From the NCBI RefSeq assembly GCF_036010485.1, contig NZ_CP108568.1:6224501-6288500 (forward strand): a stretch of DNA of 64,000 nt, read 5' to 3'. Positions 19,857 to 29,030 of the stretch are shown piece by piece. Source of the stretch: Streptomyces sp. NBC_01198 (lineage in GTDB: Bacteria > Actinomycetota > Actinomycetes > Streptomycetales > Streptomycetaceae). Numbering within the stretch: position 1 is the first letter of the stretch; each line of letters opens with the position of its first letter. The translations under genes were made by a program, and so were the position numbers. The notes below the pieces were generated by a model. That model was not told where the DNA came from. It worked only from the letters and a program-made list of their open reading frames with translations, and did no database searches.

Positions 19857-20975
19857 TCAGGCCTCCGAAGGGGCGAGCCGTTCGAGTTCCGCCTTGGTGG
19901 AGTCCAGCAGCTCGTTCCAGGCCGTCTTGAACTTGTCGACGCCCTCGTCCTCAAGCAGCCGCACGACCTCGTCGTACGAGATGCCGATCGCCTCGATGGC
20001 GTCCAGCTCGGCCTTCGACTGCTCGTAGGTGCCGTGGATGGTGTCGCCGGTGACCTTGCCCTGCTCGGCGGTGGCCTCCAGGGTCGCCTCCGGCATCGTG
20101 TTCACCGTGTTCGGCGCGACCAGCTCGGTGACGTAGAGCGTCGCGGGGTAGGCCGGGTCCTTGACGCCGGTCGAGGCCCACAGCGGGCGCTGCTTGTTCG
20201 CGCCGGCCCTCTCCAGGGCCTCCCAGCGGTCGGAGGAGAAGACCTCCTCGTACGCCTGGTAGGCCAGCCGCGCGTTGGCCACGGCGGCCTTGCCCTTGAG
20301 TGCCTTGGCCTCGCCGGAGCCGATCTTCTCCAGCCGCTTGTCGATCTCGGTGTCCACCCGGGACACGAAGAAGGACGCGACCGAGTAGATCTGCGAGAGG
20401 TCCAGGCCGGACGCCTTGGCCTTCTCCAGACCGGTCAGGTAGGCGTCCATCACCTTGCGGTAGCGCTCCAGCGAGAAGATCAGCGTGACGTTGACGCTGA
20501 TACCGCGGCCGGTGACGTCCGCGATGGCCGGCAGGCCCGCCTCGGTGGCTGGGATCTTGATCAGGGTGTTCGGCCGGTCCACCAGCCAGGCCAGCTGCTT
20601 GGCCTCGGCGATGGTCGCCCGGGTGTCGTGCGCCAGGCGCGGGTCGACCTCGATCGAGACCCGGCCGTCCTGGCCGCCGGTGGCGTCGAAGACCGGGCGG
20701 AAGACGTCGGCGGCGTCCCGCACGTCGGCGGTGGTGATCATCCGCACCGCCTCGTCGGGGGTCAGCCGGCGCGACGCCAGGTCGGTGAGCTGGGGGTCGT
20801 AGCGCTCGTCACCGACGATCGCCTTCTGGAAGATCGACGGATTGGTGGTCGCGCCGACCACGTGCTGCTGGTCGATCAGCTCCGCCAGATTCCCGGTCGT
20901 GATGCGCTTGCGGGACATGTCGTCCAGCCAGATCGCGACGCCTTCGTCGGAGAGGCGCTTGAGTGCGTCTGTCAT
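19857..20975 (-). CDS. tal: transaldolase
   Basis: A 372-residue transaldolase of the long actinobacterial type: moves a dihydroxyacetone unit between sedoheptulose-7-phosphate and glyceraldehyde-3-phosphate. VVGATTNPSIFQKAI near the N terminus and the Schiff-base lysine in NTLIKIPATEAGLPA are intact; the later VASFFVSRVDTEIDKRL is a family motif. ATG preceded by AGGAGAT. It lies 35 bases after tkt and 1 base before zwf on the same strand. Confidence 0.96.
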   Translation of the reverse strand: MTDALKRLSDEGVAIWLDDMSRKRITTGNLAELIDQQHVVGATTNPSIFQKAIVGDERYDPQLTDLASRRLTPDEAVRMITTADVRDAADVFRPVFDATGGQDGRVSIEVDPRLAHDTRATIAEAKQLAWLVDRPNTLIKIPATEAGLPAIADVTGRGISVNVTLIFSLERYRKVMDAYLTGLEKAKASGLDLSQIYSVASFFVSRVDTEIDKRLEKIGSGEAKALKGKAAVANARLAYQAYEEVFSSDRWEALERAGANKQRPLWASTGVKDPAYPATLYVTELVAPNTVNTMPEATLEATAEQGKVTGDTIHGTYEQSKAELDAIEAIGISYDEVVRLLEDEGVDKFKTAWNELLDSTKAELERLAPSEA

Positions 20976-21010
20976 GAGAGTTGCATCTCCTGATGTGTCG
21001 TGTATCTGCG

Positions 21011-23098
21011 TCAGCGATCAGCGGCGGCGAGAGATTCCCGCGCCGCGGCGGCCACCGCCTCCACGGTGAACCCGAACTCACGGAACAGCACCTTCGCGTC
21101 AGCCGAGGCACCGAAGTGCTCAAGGCTCACGATGCGTCCCGCGTCTCCCACGAAGCGGTGCCAGGTCAGCCCGATGCCCGCCTCCACTGCCACACGTGCC
21201 TTCACCGAGGGCGGCAGCACGCCGTCCCGGTACGCCTGATCCTCCTGCTCGAACCACTCCACGCACGGCATCGACACCACCCGGGTGGGGATCCCCGCCG
21301 CCTGCAGCTCCTCGCGGGCGCCCACGGCCAGCTGCACCTCGGAACCGGTGCCGATCAGGATGACCTGCGCCGGGCCGCCCTCGGCCTCGAAGAGCACGTA
21401 CCCGCCGCGCGCCGCGTCCTCGTTGCGCTCGTAGGTCGGCACGCCCTGCCGGGTGAGCGCCAGACCGTGCGGGGCGCCCTTGCCGAACTCCTTGGTCCAG
21501 CGCTTGAAGATCTCCTGCCAGGCGACGGCCGTCTCGTTCGCGTCCGCCGGGCGCACCACGTTGAGCCCCGGGATGGCGCGCAGCGAGGCCAGGTGCTCCA
21601 CCGGCTGGTGGGTCGGGCCGTCCTCGCCGAGGCCGATCGAGTCGTGCGTCCACACGTACGTCACCGGCAGGTGCATCAGCGCGGACAGCCGTACCGCGTT
21701 GCGCATGTAGTCGGAGAAGACCAGGAACGTACCGCCGTAGACACGGGTGTTGCCGTGCAGGGTGATGCCGTTCATCTCGGCGGCCATCGAGTGCTCGCGG
21801 ATGCCGAAGTGGATGGTGCGGCCGTAGGGCTGCGCGCCCGGCAGCGGGTTGCCGGCCGGCAGGAACGACGACGTCTTGTCGATCGTGGTGTTGTTGGAGC
21901 CCGCGAGGTCCGCGGAGCCGCCCCACAGCTCGGGGACGACGGCGCCAAGCGCCTCCAGGATCTTGCCGGAAGCGGCCCTGGTGGCCAGCGACTTGCCCGG
22001 CTCGAAGGACGGCAGGTGCGACTGCCAGCCCTCCGGCAGTTCGGCCCCGTCGATCCGGTCGAAGGTGGCGGCGTGCTCCGGGTTGGCGGTGCGCCAGGCG
22101 GCGAAGGACTTCTCCCACGCCGCCCTGGTGTCCCGGGCGCGGTCGGCGACCGCGCGGGTGTGCGCGAGCACGTCGTCGGCCACCGCGAAGTGCTGGTCGG
22201 GGTCGAAGCCGAGCACCTCCTTGGTGGCCCGCACCTCGTCCTCACCCAGCGCCGAGCCGTGCGCGGCCTCGGTGTTCTGCGCGTGCGGGGCCGGCCAGGC
22301 GATGATCGAGCGGACCGCGATGAAGGACGGCCGGCCGGTCTCCGCCTTGGCGGCGAGCAGCGCCGCGTACAGCGCGTGCGGGTCGAGGTCGCCGTCGGGC
22401 AGCGGCTCGACCCGCTGCACGTGCCAGCCGTACGCCTCGTAGCGCTTGACGGTGTCCTCGGACACCGCTGTCTCGGTGTCGCCCTCGATGGAGATGTGGT
22501 TGTCGTCCCACAGCAGCACCAGGTTGCCGAGCTTCTGGTGCCCGGCCAGCGAGGACGCCTCGGCGGAGATGCCCTCCTGCAGGCAACCGTCGCCGGCGAT
22601 CGCCCAGATGGTGTGGTCGAACGGCGAGGTGCCGGCCTCCGCGTCCGGGTCGAACAGGCCGCGCTCGTAGCGGGCCGCCATCGCCATGCCCACCGCGTTG
22701 GCGACACCCTGGCCCAGCGGCCCCGTGGTGGTCTCGACGCCGGTGGTGTGGCCGTACTCAGGGTGACCGGGGGTGCGCGAGCCCCAGGTGCGGAAGCCTT
22801 CGAGGTCCGCCAGCTCCAGGCCGTACCCGGCCAGGAAGAGCTGGCAGTAGAGGGTCAGGCTGCTGTGGCCCGCCGACAGCACGAATCGGTCGCGGCCGGT
22901 CCAGTCGGCGTCCGCGGGGTCGTGCCGCATGACCTTCTGGAACAGCAGGTACGCGGCGGGGGCCAGGCTCATCGCCGTGCCGGGGTGGCCGTTGCCGACC
23001 CTCTGCACGGAGTCCATGGCCAGGACTCGGACGGTGTCAACGGCCCGCCGGTCCAGTTCTGTCCAGTCAAGGTCTGCGGTGGTCGGCTGCTTGCTCAC
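21011..23098 (-). CDS. tkt: transketolase
   Basis: A 695-residue transketolase: thiamine-diphosphate-dependent transfer of two-carbon units in the pentose-phosphate path. N-terminal GHPGTAMSLAPAAYLLF; ThDP motif GDGCLQEGISAEASSLAGH ending WDDN; pyrimidine domain GIREHSMAAEMNGI and the C-terminal domain with LIGTGSEVQLAV are all present. GTG start with GAGGAG 12 bases upstream. First gene of the operon reading toward pgl, divergent from ctaB. Confidence 0.97.
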   Translation of the reverse strand: MSKQPTTADLDWTELDRRAVDTVRVLAMDSVQRVGNGHPGTAMSLAPAAYLLFQKVMRHDPADADWTGRDRFVLSAGHSSLTLYCQLFLAGYGLELADLEGFRTWGSRTPGHPEYGHTTGVETTTGPLGQGVANAVGMAMAARYERGLFDPDAEAGTSPFDHTIWAIAGDGCLQEGISAEASSLAGHQKLGNLVLLWDDNHISIEGDTETAVSEDTVKRYEAYGWHVQRVEPLPDGDLDPHALYAALLAAKAETGRPSFIAVRSIIAWPAPHAQNTEAAHGSALGEDEVRATKEVLGFDPDQHFAVADDVLAHTRAVADRARDTRAAWEKSFAAWRTANPEHAATFDRIDGAELPEGWQSHLPSFEPGKSLATRAASGKILEALGAVVPELWGGSADLAGSNNTTIDKTSSFLPAGNPLPGAQPYGRTIHFGIREHSMAAEMNGITLHGNTRVYGGTFLVFSDYMRNAVRLSALMHLPVTYVWTHDSIGLGEDGPTHQPVEHLASLRAIPGLNVVRPADANETAVAWQEIFKRWTKEFGKGAPHGLALTRQGVPTYERNEDAARGGYVLFEAEGGPAQVILIGTGSEVQLAVGAREELQAAGIPTRVVSMPCVEWFEQEDQAYRDGVLPPSVKARVAVEAGIGLTWHRFVGDAGRIVSLEHFGASADAKVLFREFGFTVEAVAAAARESLAAADR

Positions 23099-23413
23099 CC
23101 TGGGTCAGGGCTCCTCTCAACAAATACGTCGAAACGCGCCGGTGACGTGTGCCTACCCGACAGCGCTGAGCCTACCGTCGAGGGCGCGCACCAATTCGAT
23201 CCTGCCCCCGTACGTCCGTATTCGCCTCCTGAACCCCGTTAACGCCTGGTGAACGAGGGTCGGGCAACACGATCCACCCCCGGAAGCAGCCGGGGTATTC
23301 CCTGCGTCTAGAGTGGCGTGGTACGCGCAGGCCGCACCGTGGTCTTGCCCGCTCGGTGAAGCCGGCGGCCGGGTGCTCGGCTACCTGCTTGACTCATCTC
23401 TCTTGGGGTGTTC
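23099..23413. promoter_or_regulatory. tkt/ctaB divergent promoter region
   Basis: A 315-base gap with no coding sequence. TAGAGT (23309-23314) is a good -10 for ctaB, giving a leader of about 93 bases. On the other strand TAGGCT (about 23164-23169) could serve tkt. No clear -35 boxes or strong hairpins were found. Confidence 0.4.
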
Positions 23414-24358
23414 GTGACGGCCGTCGAATCCCGACCCGCAGGGGTCATCGGGACGGGCTCAGGTCATCGGCCGCTGCAGGCCCGTGTCATGGGGTTCGTG
23501 GCGCTGACCAAGCCGCGGATCATCGAACTGCTGCTCATCACGACGGTTCCGGTGATGTTCCTGGCGGCCGGCGGTGTGCCCGACCTGTGGCTGGTGCTGA
23601 CCACCGTGGCCGGCGGCTACCTGTCCGCGGGCGGCGCGAACGCGCTGAACATGTACATCGACCGCGACATCGACGCGTTGATGCACCGCACCGAGCAGCG
23701 GCCGCTGGTCACCGGGCTGGTCTCGCCGCGCGAGGGCCTGGTCTTCGGCATCACGCTGTCCGTGGTGTCCACGGTGTGGTTCGCCCTGCTCGTCAACCCG
23801 CTGTCCGCGGGCCTGTCGCTCACCGCGATCCTCTACTACGTCTTCGTCTACACCCTCGGCCTCAAGCGCCGCACCGCCCAGAACATCGTGTGGGGCGGGG
23901 TCGCCGGCTGCCTGCAGGTCTTCATCGGCTGGTCCGCGGTCCGCGACGAGCTGGGGTGGGCGCCCTTCGTCCTCTTCCTCGTCCTTTTCTTCTGGACGCC
24001 GCCGCACTACTGGCCGCTGTCGATGAAGGTCAAGGACGACTACGCGCGGGTCGGCGTGCCGATGCTGCCGGTGGTCGCGGGCAACCAGGTCGTCGCCCGG
24101 CAGATCGTCCTCTACAGCTGGGTGATGGTGCTGACGTCGCTCACGCTGTGGTGGCCGCTCGGCGAGACGTCCTGGTTCTACCCGCTGGTGGCGGCGGTCC
24201 TCGGTGCCTTCTGGCTCAAGGAGGCGCACGCCCTGCACGCCCGGGCCAAGGCCGGTGTGACCGGCCCGAAGCTCAAGGAGATGCGGCTCTTCCACTGGTC
24301 GATCACGTACGCCACGCTGCTCTTCGTCGCGGTGGCGATCGACCCCTTCCTCCACTGA
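23414..24358 (+). CDS. ctaB: protohaem IX farnesyltransferase (haem O synthase)
   Basis: A 314-residue UbiA-type prenyltransferase, membrane protein with about nine helices. It farnesylates protohaem to haem O for cytochrome oxidase. The first Asp-rich motif NMYIDRDIDALMHRT and the second YTLGLKRRTAQNIVWGG are intact. GTG 23414 is chosen over GTG 23408 because GGGG (23405-23408) then has 5-base spacing. Its partner ctaA is 2.7 kb downstream on the other strand; the position next to tkt is the standard streptomycete layout. Confidence 0.96.
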   Translation: MTAVESRPAGVIGTGSGHRPLQARVMGFVALTKPRIIELLLITTVPVMFLAAGGVPDLWLVLTTVAGGYLSAGGANALNMYIDRDIDALMHRTEQRPLVTGLVSPREGLVFGITLSVVSTVWFALLVNPLSAGLSLTAILYYVFVYTLGLKRRTAQNIVWGGVAGCLQVFIGWSAVRDELGWAPFVLFLVLFFWTPPHYWPLSMKVKDDYARVGVPMLPVVAGNQVVARQIVLYSWVMVLTSLTLWWPLGETSWFYPLVAAVLGAFWLKEAHALHARAKAGVTGPKLKEMRLFHWSITYATLLFVAVAIDPFLH

Positions 24359-24452
24359 GCCCCTGCGGGGGGCTTGCCGCTACGTAGGTGGGTGCCCCAC
24401 CGGGGCGCGGGCCTCCGCGGGCCGCTGTGCGGCGACGGACCGCCACCACCCC

Positions 24453-24656
24453 AGGGGCGCGGGGAACTGCGCGCTCAGCCACCCACCGGCCGGTGGTCCG
24501 GATGCGACAGCAACAGCCCCTTTCGGCCGGTGGCGACCCGCGCGCCCGGTGGGGGCTGGTCGCGCAGTTCCCCGCGCCCCTGGGTGGGTGCCACTTGCGG
24601 TGGGTTTCGCACCAACCCGCCGGTGGGGGCTGGTCGCGCAGTTCCCCGCGCCCCTG
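24453..24656. repeat. composite intergenic repeat, cluster 1
   Basis: The 360-base gap after ctaB (24359-24718) has no gene. It holds one forward hairpin arm AGGGGCGCGGGGAACTGCGC (24453-24472) and two inverted copies (24561-24581, 24635-24655). The two inverted copies lie in a perfect 37-bp direct repeat (24546-24582 and 24620-24656). Read on the minus strand, 24520 to 24453 also contains a GGGGCTGTTGCTG...GGACCACCGGCCGGTGG module shared with other gaps in this window. Confidence 0.85.
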
Positions 24657-24718
24657 TAAGGCGCCGCCTTACGTATGGGCACCCCGGCGGGAGGCCCACC
24701 GGCAGGTAATGTGGGCGC

Positions 24719-25036
24719 ATGAGCGAGAAGACGGATGAGCGGCGGGTCAGGCGCCTCGCGAGAGGCATTCGCGGGTTCGGGGCCAAGCACGGCGGGGTCG
24801 ACGCCGTCGTCGAATACCTCGGGCAGCGCGGCGCACGCATCGTCCTGGTCGGGAAGGACGGGGCTTGGGGCGACCTCGTCGCGCCCTCGTACCCCGCGGC
24901 CCAGGCGGCAGCCGAAACCGCCGAGGTGACCGTGCACGACGAATTCGGCGGGGAGTTGGCCGCCCGCGTCCGCACCGGGCCGTACGAGTGGACCCGGATG
25001 GCCGGAATTCAGGTCGGCGGGCGCGCCAACACCTGA
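24719..25036 (+). CDS. hypothetical protein, conserved-looking small protein
   Basis: A 105-residue protein that I cannot assign to a named family. The first 15 residues are basic (EKTDERRVRRLARGIRGF), the centre has a short alpha/beta pattern (GARIVLVGKDGAWGDLVAPS), and the tail is mixed. No signal peptide, membrane helix or cysteine. Codon use matches its neighbours. It sits between ctaB and an amidohydrolase-like gene on the same strand. Length and good start (ATG, weak GTGGG ribosome site) support a real gene; function unknown. Confidence 0.65.
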   Translation: MSEKTDERRVRRLARGIRGFGAKHGGVDAVVEYLGQRGARIVLVGKDGAWGDLVAPSYPAAQAAAETAEVTVHDEFGGELAARVRTGPYEWTRMAGIQVGGRANT

Positions 25037-25103
25037 CGCCACCCCCCACCGTTAGGACCATGGCAGGGTCACAGCGGACGCAGGGCGGCACGAGGGGCGG
25101 CGG

Positions 25104-26204
25104 ATGGCCGGGGCGCGGGGACACCTGGTGGACGCGTACTGCCACGGGGTGCTCCCCGGTGAGCTGGGGATCGCGGCCTTCGAGGCCCGGCTGCCCGGCG
25201 CGGCGGCGCCCCGCACGACGCTGTTCGACAGCCCCACCGGCTTCGCGGTACGCCGCTGGTGCCCGCCGCTGCTGGGGCTGGAGCCGCACTGCGCTCCGGC
25301 CCGCTACCTGGCCCGCCGCCGCGAGCTCGGCGCGTACGAGGCGGCCCGGCTGCTGCTGCGCGGCACCGGCATCCGCGGGTATCTGGTCGACACCGGTGAG
25401 CCGGGCGACCTGACGCCGCCCAAGGAGCTGGGCGCGGCGGGCGGCGCGGCGGCGTACGAGATCGTCCGGCTCGAACCGCTGGCCCAGCAGGTGGCCGACA
25501 CCTCGGGCACGGTAGACGGATTTCTGGCCAATCTCGCGGAGTCCGTGCACGGTGCCGCGCTGAGCGCCGTCGGCTTCTCGTGTGCCGCGGAACTGCTGGC
25601 CGACGGCTCGTCGCCCGCTCACGGGCCGCCGGGTCACTTCGAGGTGCGGTACGCCGCCGCGTACTGGCTGGCCACCCGGCGGGTCGGCGAGCGGCCCGCG
25701 GACCCGGTGCTGCTGCGGCACCTGGTGTGGCAGGCGCTGGCCGGCGGCCTGCCGCTGGTGCTACGGCACCGGCAGGACGGGCCGGGGCCGGCCGCGGTGA
25801 CCGGCCTGCTGCGGGCCGCCGAAGGGCTCGGCACCGACGTGGTGCTGCTGCCGGGGCCGGCCCACGAGAGCGCCGCGGCCCTGCTGGCCGCCGGACTGCC
25901 GCACGTGTATCTGGGGATCGGCACCGACCCGGCCGCGGTGCTCGCCCGCGTCCCCTTCGGCAAGGTGCTCTACGCCGGCGGCGCGATCGGCCTGCCCGAG
26001 CTGTACGTCACCGGGTCGCGCGGCTTCCTGGCCGCGCTCGACCGGCTGGTCGGCGAGCGGGTGGCGGCGGGGGAGTGGTCAGCGGCGGACGGACAGCGGG
26101 TCGCCGCCCTGGTCGGGGAGGGGAACGCGCGGCGCGTCTACCGGCTGCCTGAGGCCGCCGCCGGCCGCGTCCCGCACCTCCCGCCCGACGGGACCTGGCG
26201 CTGA
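25104..26204 (+). CDS. amidohydrolase-related protein with degenerate metal site
   Basis: A 366-residue TIM-barrel protein resembling the amidohydrolase_2 family found between ctaB and ctaA in streptomycetes. The N-terminal metal motif is reduced to DAYCHGVL (residues about 10-17). The segment that should carry the conserved Asp reads KVLYAGGAIGLPELY (about 287-301), with AGGA where relatives have SSDA-like sequence. Helical pairs and the PELY...FLAALDRLVGERV end are kept. It may therefore be catalytically inactive or use a different site. ATG with GAGGGGCGG upstream. Its last 126 bases overlap the convergent ctaA coding sequence. Confidence 0.75.
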   Translation: MAGARGHLVDAYCHGVLPGELGIAAFEARLPGAAAPRTTLFDSPTGFAVRRWCPPLLGLEPHCAPARYLARRRELGAYEAARLLLRGTGIRGYLVDTGEPGDLTPPKELGAAGGAAAYEIVRLEPLAQQVADTSGTVDGFLANLAESVHGAALSAVGFSCAAELLADGSSPAHGPPGHFEVRYAAAYWLATRRVGERPADPVLLRHLVWQALAGGLPLVLRHRQDGPGPAAVTGLLRAAEGLGTDVVLLPGPAHESAAALLAAGLPHVYLGIGTDPAAVLARVPFGKVLYAGGAIGLPELYVTGSRGFLAALDRLVGERVAAGEWSAADGQRVAALVGEGNARRVYRLPEAAAGRVPHLPPDGTWR

Positions 26205-27164
26205 CAGGTACGCCGCCGCCGCGGTCCGCTCCCGGAAGGACAGCAGCACCCGCAGCGTCCCGATCCACACCAGGCAGGCGCCGAACATGTGCAGGTCCAC
26301 CAGCACGGCGGGCAGGTGGGTGAAGTACTGGACGTAGCCGATGACGCCCTGGCCCATCAGCACCGCGAACAGCTCGACGGCCCTGCGCTGCGGCCCGGCC
26401 GGCGCGTCCACCGCGCGCAGCACGAACCACAGCGCGACGGTCAGCCCGACCACCACCCAGGCGAAGTCGGCGTGCAGTTGGGCGATGGTCCGCCAGTCGA
26501 CCTCGATGCGCTGCATCTTGTACGTGCCGCTGGCGTCGCCCGGGTGCGGCCCCGCCCCGGTGACCAGGGTGCCCACCACGATCAGCACCGCGGCGGCGGC
26601 GGCCAGCAACTGCCCCAGTTGCCGTACCGGCTTGCCCACCAGCGGCCGCGGCGAGGCGTCGCCCTCCGCGACCCGCTGCCAGGTGAGCACCGCGACGGTG
26701 ATGAGCGCGGCTGACAGCAGGAAGTGCAGCGAGACCACGTAGGGGTTGAGCTTGGTGAGCACGGTCAGGCCGCCCCACACCGCGTTGCCCACCACGACCC
26801 AGAACTGCGCCCAGGCCAGCCGGTACAGGCCGGTGCGGCGCGGCTGCGTCGCGCGCACCGCCACGATCGCCCAGCCGACCGCGGCGCACAGCACGTAGGT
26901 CAGCATGCGGTTGCTGATCTCGATGATGTGGTGGACGCCCATCTCGCGGGTGCCGAGCAGGCTGTCGCCGCTGCACGTCGGCCAGGTCGGGCAGCCGAGG
27001 CCGGAGGCCGTCAGCCGGACCGCGCCGCCGGTGACCACGATGACCACCGACATGACCAGGGCCGCGAGCGTCGCCCGGCGGACGGTCTCGGGGTTCGGCG
27101 TCCACCGGGCGGCGATGAAGGCGAGCGGGTTTCGCGCGATTTCGGGCAGCTTCGGCACGGACAC
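26079..27164 (-). CDS. ctaA: haem A synthase (CtaA/COX15)
   Basis: A 361-residue membrane protein with about eight helices that oxidises haem O to haem A. Signatures: GGAVRLTASGLGCPTWPTC in the first helix/loop, HHIIEISNRMLTYVL with haem-ligand His, and LHFLLSAALIT, LHADFAWVV and LHMFGACLVW carrying the other His positions. GTG 27164 gives SVPKLPEIARNP. The last 40 residues (after SFRERTAAAAYL) are Pro/Gly/Arg-rich, not membrane, and are read from DNA antisense to the neighbouring amidohydrolase gene; this tail is probably dispensable. Confidence 0.93.
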   Translation of the reverse strand: MSVPKLPEIARNPLAFIAARWTPNPETVRRATLAALVMSVVIVVTGGAVRLTASGLGCPTWPTCSGDSLLGTREMGVHHIIEISNRMLTYVLCAAVGWAIVAVRATQPRRTGLYRLAWAQFWVVVGNAVWGGLTVLTKLNPYVVSLHFLLSAALITVAVLTWQRVAEGDASPRPLVGKPVRQLGQLLAAAAAVLIVVGTLVTGAGPHPGDASGTYKMQRIEVDWRTIAQLHADFAWVVVGLTVALWFVLRAVDAPAGPQRRAVELFAVLMGQGVIGYVQYFTHLPAVLVDLHMFGACLVWIGTLRVLLSFRERTAAAAYLSAPGPVGREVRDAAGGGLRQPVDAPRVPLPDQGGDPLSVRR

Positions 27165-27254
27165 ATGGTAGGCGCCCGCCTTGTGCACGGTTTCACGAGG
27201 GTGCCGCACGCCGCGTCCGGAAGCCGCCGCCCCGGGGGATTCCGGGGGACGGAC

Positions 27255-28058
27255 TCACTCCCAGCGGAAGAAGCGCCCCGCCGCCGCCAGCCCGACGGCC
27301 GCCCAGACGGCGAGGATGCCCAGGTCGCCCCAGGGCATCCCGGCGCCGTGCTGCAGCACGTCACGCAGGCCGTCGGACAGCGCGGAGACCGGCAGCAGTT
27401 CGAGCACCGACCGCACGGGTCCCGAGAACTTGTCCATCGGCACGATCACCCCGCCGCCGACCAGCAGCAGCAGGAAGACCAGATTCGCGCCTGCCAGCGT
27501 CGCCTCGGCCTTCAGGGTGCCGGCCATCAGCAGCCCGAGCCCGGAGAAGGCCGCGGTGCCCAGCAGCAGCAGCACCAGCACCGCCAGCGGGTTCCCGTGC
27601 GGCGACCAGCCGAGCGCGAAGGCGATCACCGTCAGCAGTACGACCTGCAGCAGCTCGGTGACCAGCACGGAGCAGGTCTTCGCGGCCAGCAGCGCCCAGC
27701 GCGGCAGCGGTGAGGCGCCCAGCCGCTTGAGCACCCCGTAGCGGCGCTCGAAACCGGTCGCGATGGCCTGCCCGGTGAAGGCGGTGGACAGCACCGCGAG
27801 CGCCAGTACGCCGGGGGTCAGGAAGTCCACCGACTTGCCCGCGCCGGTGTCCACGATGTCGACGGCGCTGAAGAGCACGAGCAGCAGCGCCGGGATGATC
27901 ACCGTCAGCAGCAGCTGCTCGCCGTTGCGCAGCAGCATCCTGGTCTCCAGCACCGCCTGGGCGCGGATCATCGTGGCGGTGGGGGCGGCGCCGGGCGCCG
28001 GCGTGAAGGAGCCGGCGGCGTACGCCCGCCCGGTCGTGGTGCCCGTGGTGGCGGTCAT
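27255..28058 (-). CDS. ABC exporter permease (ABC-2 type)
   Basis: A 267-residue ABC-2-type permease with six predicted helices, e.g. LLLTVIIPALLLVLFSAVDIV, LALAVLSTAFTGQAIATGF, LVFLLLLVGGGVIVPMD and the final LAVWAAVGLAAAGRFF. The FERRYGVLKRLGASPLPRW loop is typical of DrrB-like permeases. ATG overlaps the ATPase stop (ATGA), so the pair forms one exporter. Substrate unknown; homologues sit next to the suf operon in many streptomycetes. Confidence 0.9.
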   Translation of the reverse strand: MTATTGTTTGRAYAAGSFTPAPGAAPTATMIRAQAVLETRMLLRNGEQLLLTVIIPALLLVLFSAVDIVDTGAGKSVDFLTPGVLALAVLSTAFTGQAIATGFERRYGVLKRLGASPLPRWALLAAKTCSVLVTELLQVVLLTVIAFALGWSPHGNPLAVLVLLLLGTAAFSGLGLLMAGTLKAEATLAGANLVFLLLLVGGGVIVPMDKFSGPVRSVLELLPVSALSDGLRDVLQHGAGMPWGDLGILAVWAAVGLAAAGRFFRWE

Positions 28059-28981
28059 CCGCGCAGCTCCCTGCCGGTCAGTTCCAAGAAGACGTCCTCC
28101 AGGGTGCGGCGCTCCACCGCGAGCCGGTCGGGCATCACGCCGTGCTGGGCGCACCAGGAGGTGACGGTGGCCAGCAGTTGCGGGTCGATCCTGCCCTCGA
28201 TGCGGTAGCTGCCCGGGCCAAGCTCGGCCGCCGCGCTGTCCGCGGGCAGCGCCTTGAGCAGCGAGGCCAGGTCCAGGCCGGGGCGGCCGGAGAAGCGCAG
28301 GGTGCCCTCGGCGCCGCCGCGGCACAGCTCCTCGGGGGTGCCGCGGGCTATGGACCGGCCGCCGTCGATGATCACCACCTGGTCGGCGAGCTGCTCGGCC
28401 TCGTCCATGAAGTGCGTGGTCAGCACCACGGTGGCGCCGTCCGCCCGCAACTCCCTGACCAGGTCCCAGGTGGCGTGCCTGGCCTGCGGGTCGAGGCCGG
28501 CGGTGGGCTCGTCGAGGAAGACCAGTTCCGGCCGGCCGACCACGGCCATCGCCAGCGCGAGCCGCTGCTGCTGCCCGCCGGACAGCCGCCGGTAGGTGGT
28601 GCGGCCGCAGGACTCCAGGCCCAGCCGCTCGATCAGCACCGCCGGGTCGATGGGGCGGGCGTGCAGCGCGGCGGTGTGCCGCAGCATCTCCTCGGCGCGC
28701 GCGCCCGGGTAGACCCCGCCGGCCTGCAGCATCACGCCGATCCTGGGCCGCAGCTCGGCCCCCCGGGTGACCGGGTCGAGCCCGAGGACCCGTACGCTGC
28801 CGCCGTCCGGGCGGCGGTATCCCTCGCAGACCTCGACGGTGGTGGTCTTGCCCGCGCCGTTGGGGCCGAGCACGGCGGTGACGCTGCCGTGCGGCACCCG
28901 GAGGTCGAGGCCGTCGACGGCGGCCCTGGTCCCGTACCGCTTGACCAGACCGGTCACCTCGACGGCGGGCTCGTTTCGCAT
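28055..28981 (-). CDS. ABC exporter ATP-binding protein
   Basis: A 308-residue DrrA/CcmA-type ATPase: Walker A GPNGAGKTT, signature RLSGGQQQRLALAMA, Walker B LVFLDEPTAGLDP, and H-loop TTHFMDEAEQLADQ. The C-terminal 80 residues (FSGRPGLDLASLL... TLEDVFLELTGREL) form the usual DrrA tail. Pairs with the permease downstream. It is divergent from sufR with 134 bases between, and a TTAGG-N4-CCTAA palindrome lies in that gap; a link to iron or haem is possible but unproven. Confidence 0.93.
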   Translation of the reverse strand: MRNEPAVEVTGLVKRYGTRAAVDGLDLRVPHGSVTAVLGPNGAGKTTTVEVCEGYRRPDGGSVRVLGLDPVTRGAELRPRIGVMLQAGGVYPGARAEEMLRHTAALHARPIDPAVLIERLGLESCGRTTYRRLSGGQQQRLALAMAVVGRPELVFLDEPTAGLDPQARHATWDLVRELRADGATVVLTTHFMDEAEQLADQVVIIDGGRSIARGTPEELCRGGAEGTLRFSGRPGLDLASLLKALPADSAAAELGPGSYRIEGRIDPQLLATVTSWCAQHGVMPDRLAVERRTLEDVFLELTGRELRG

Positions 28982-29030
28982 GCGGACGAGTCTAGGGAGG
29001 CGTGGCGGCGGTTCTGGCGGCAGGGCGGGA

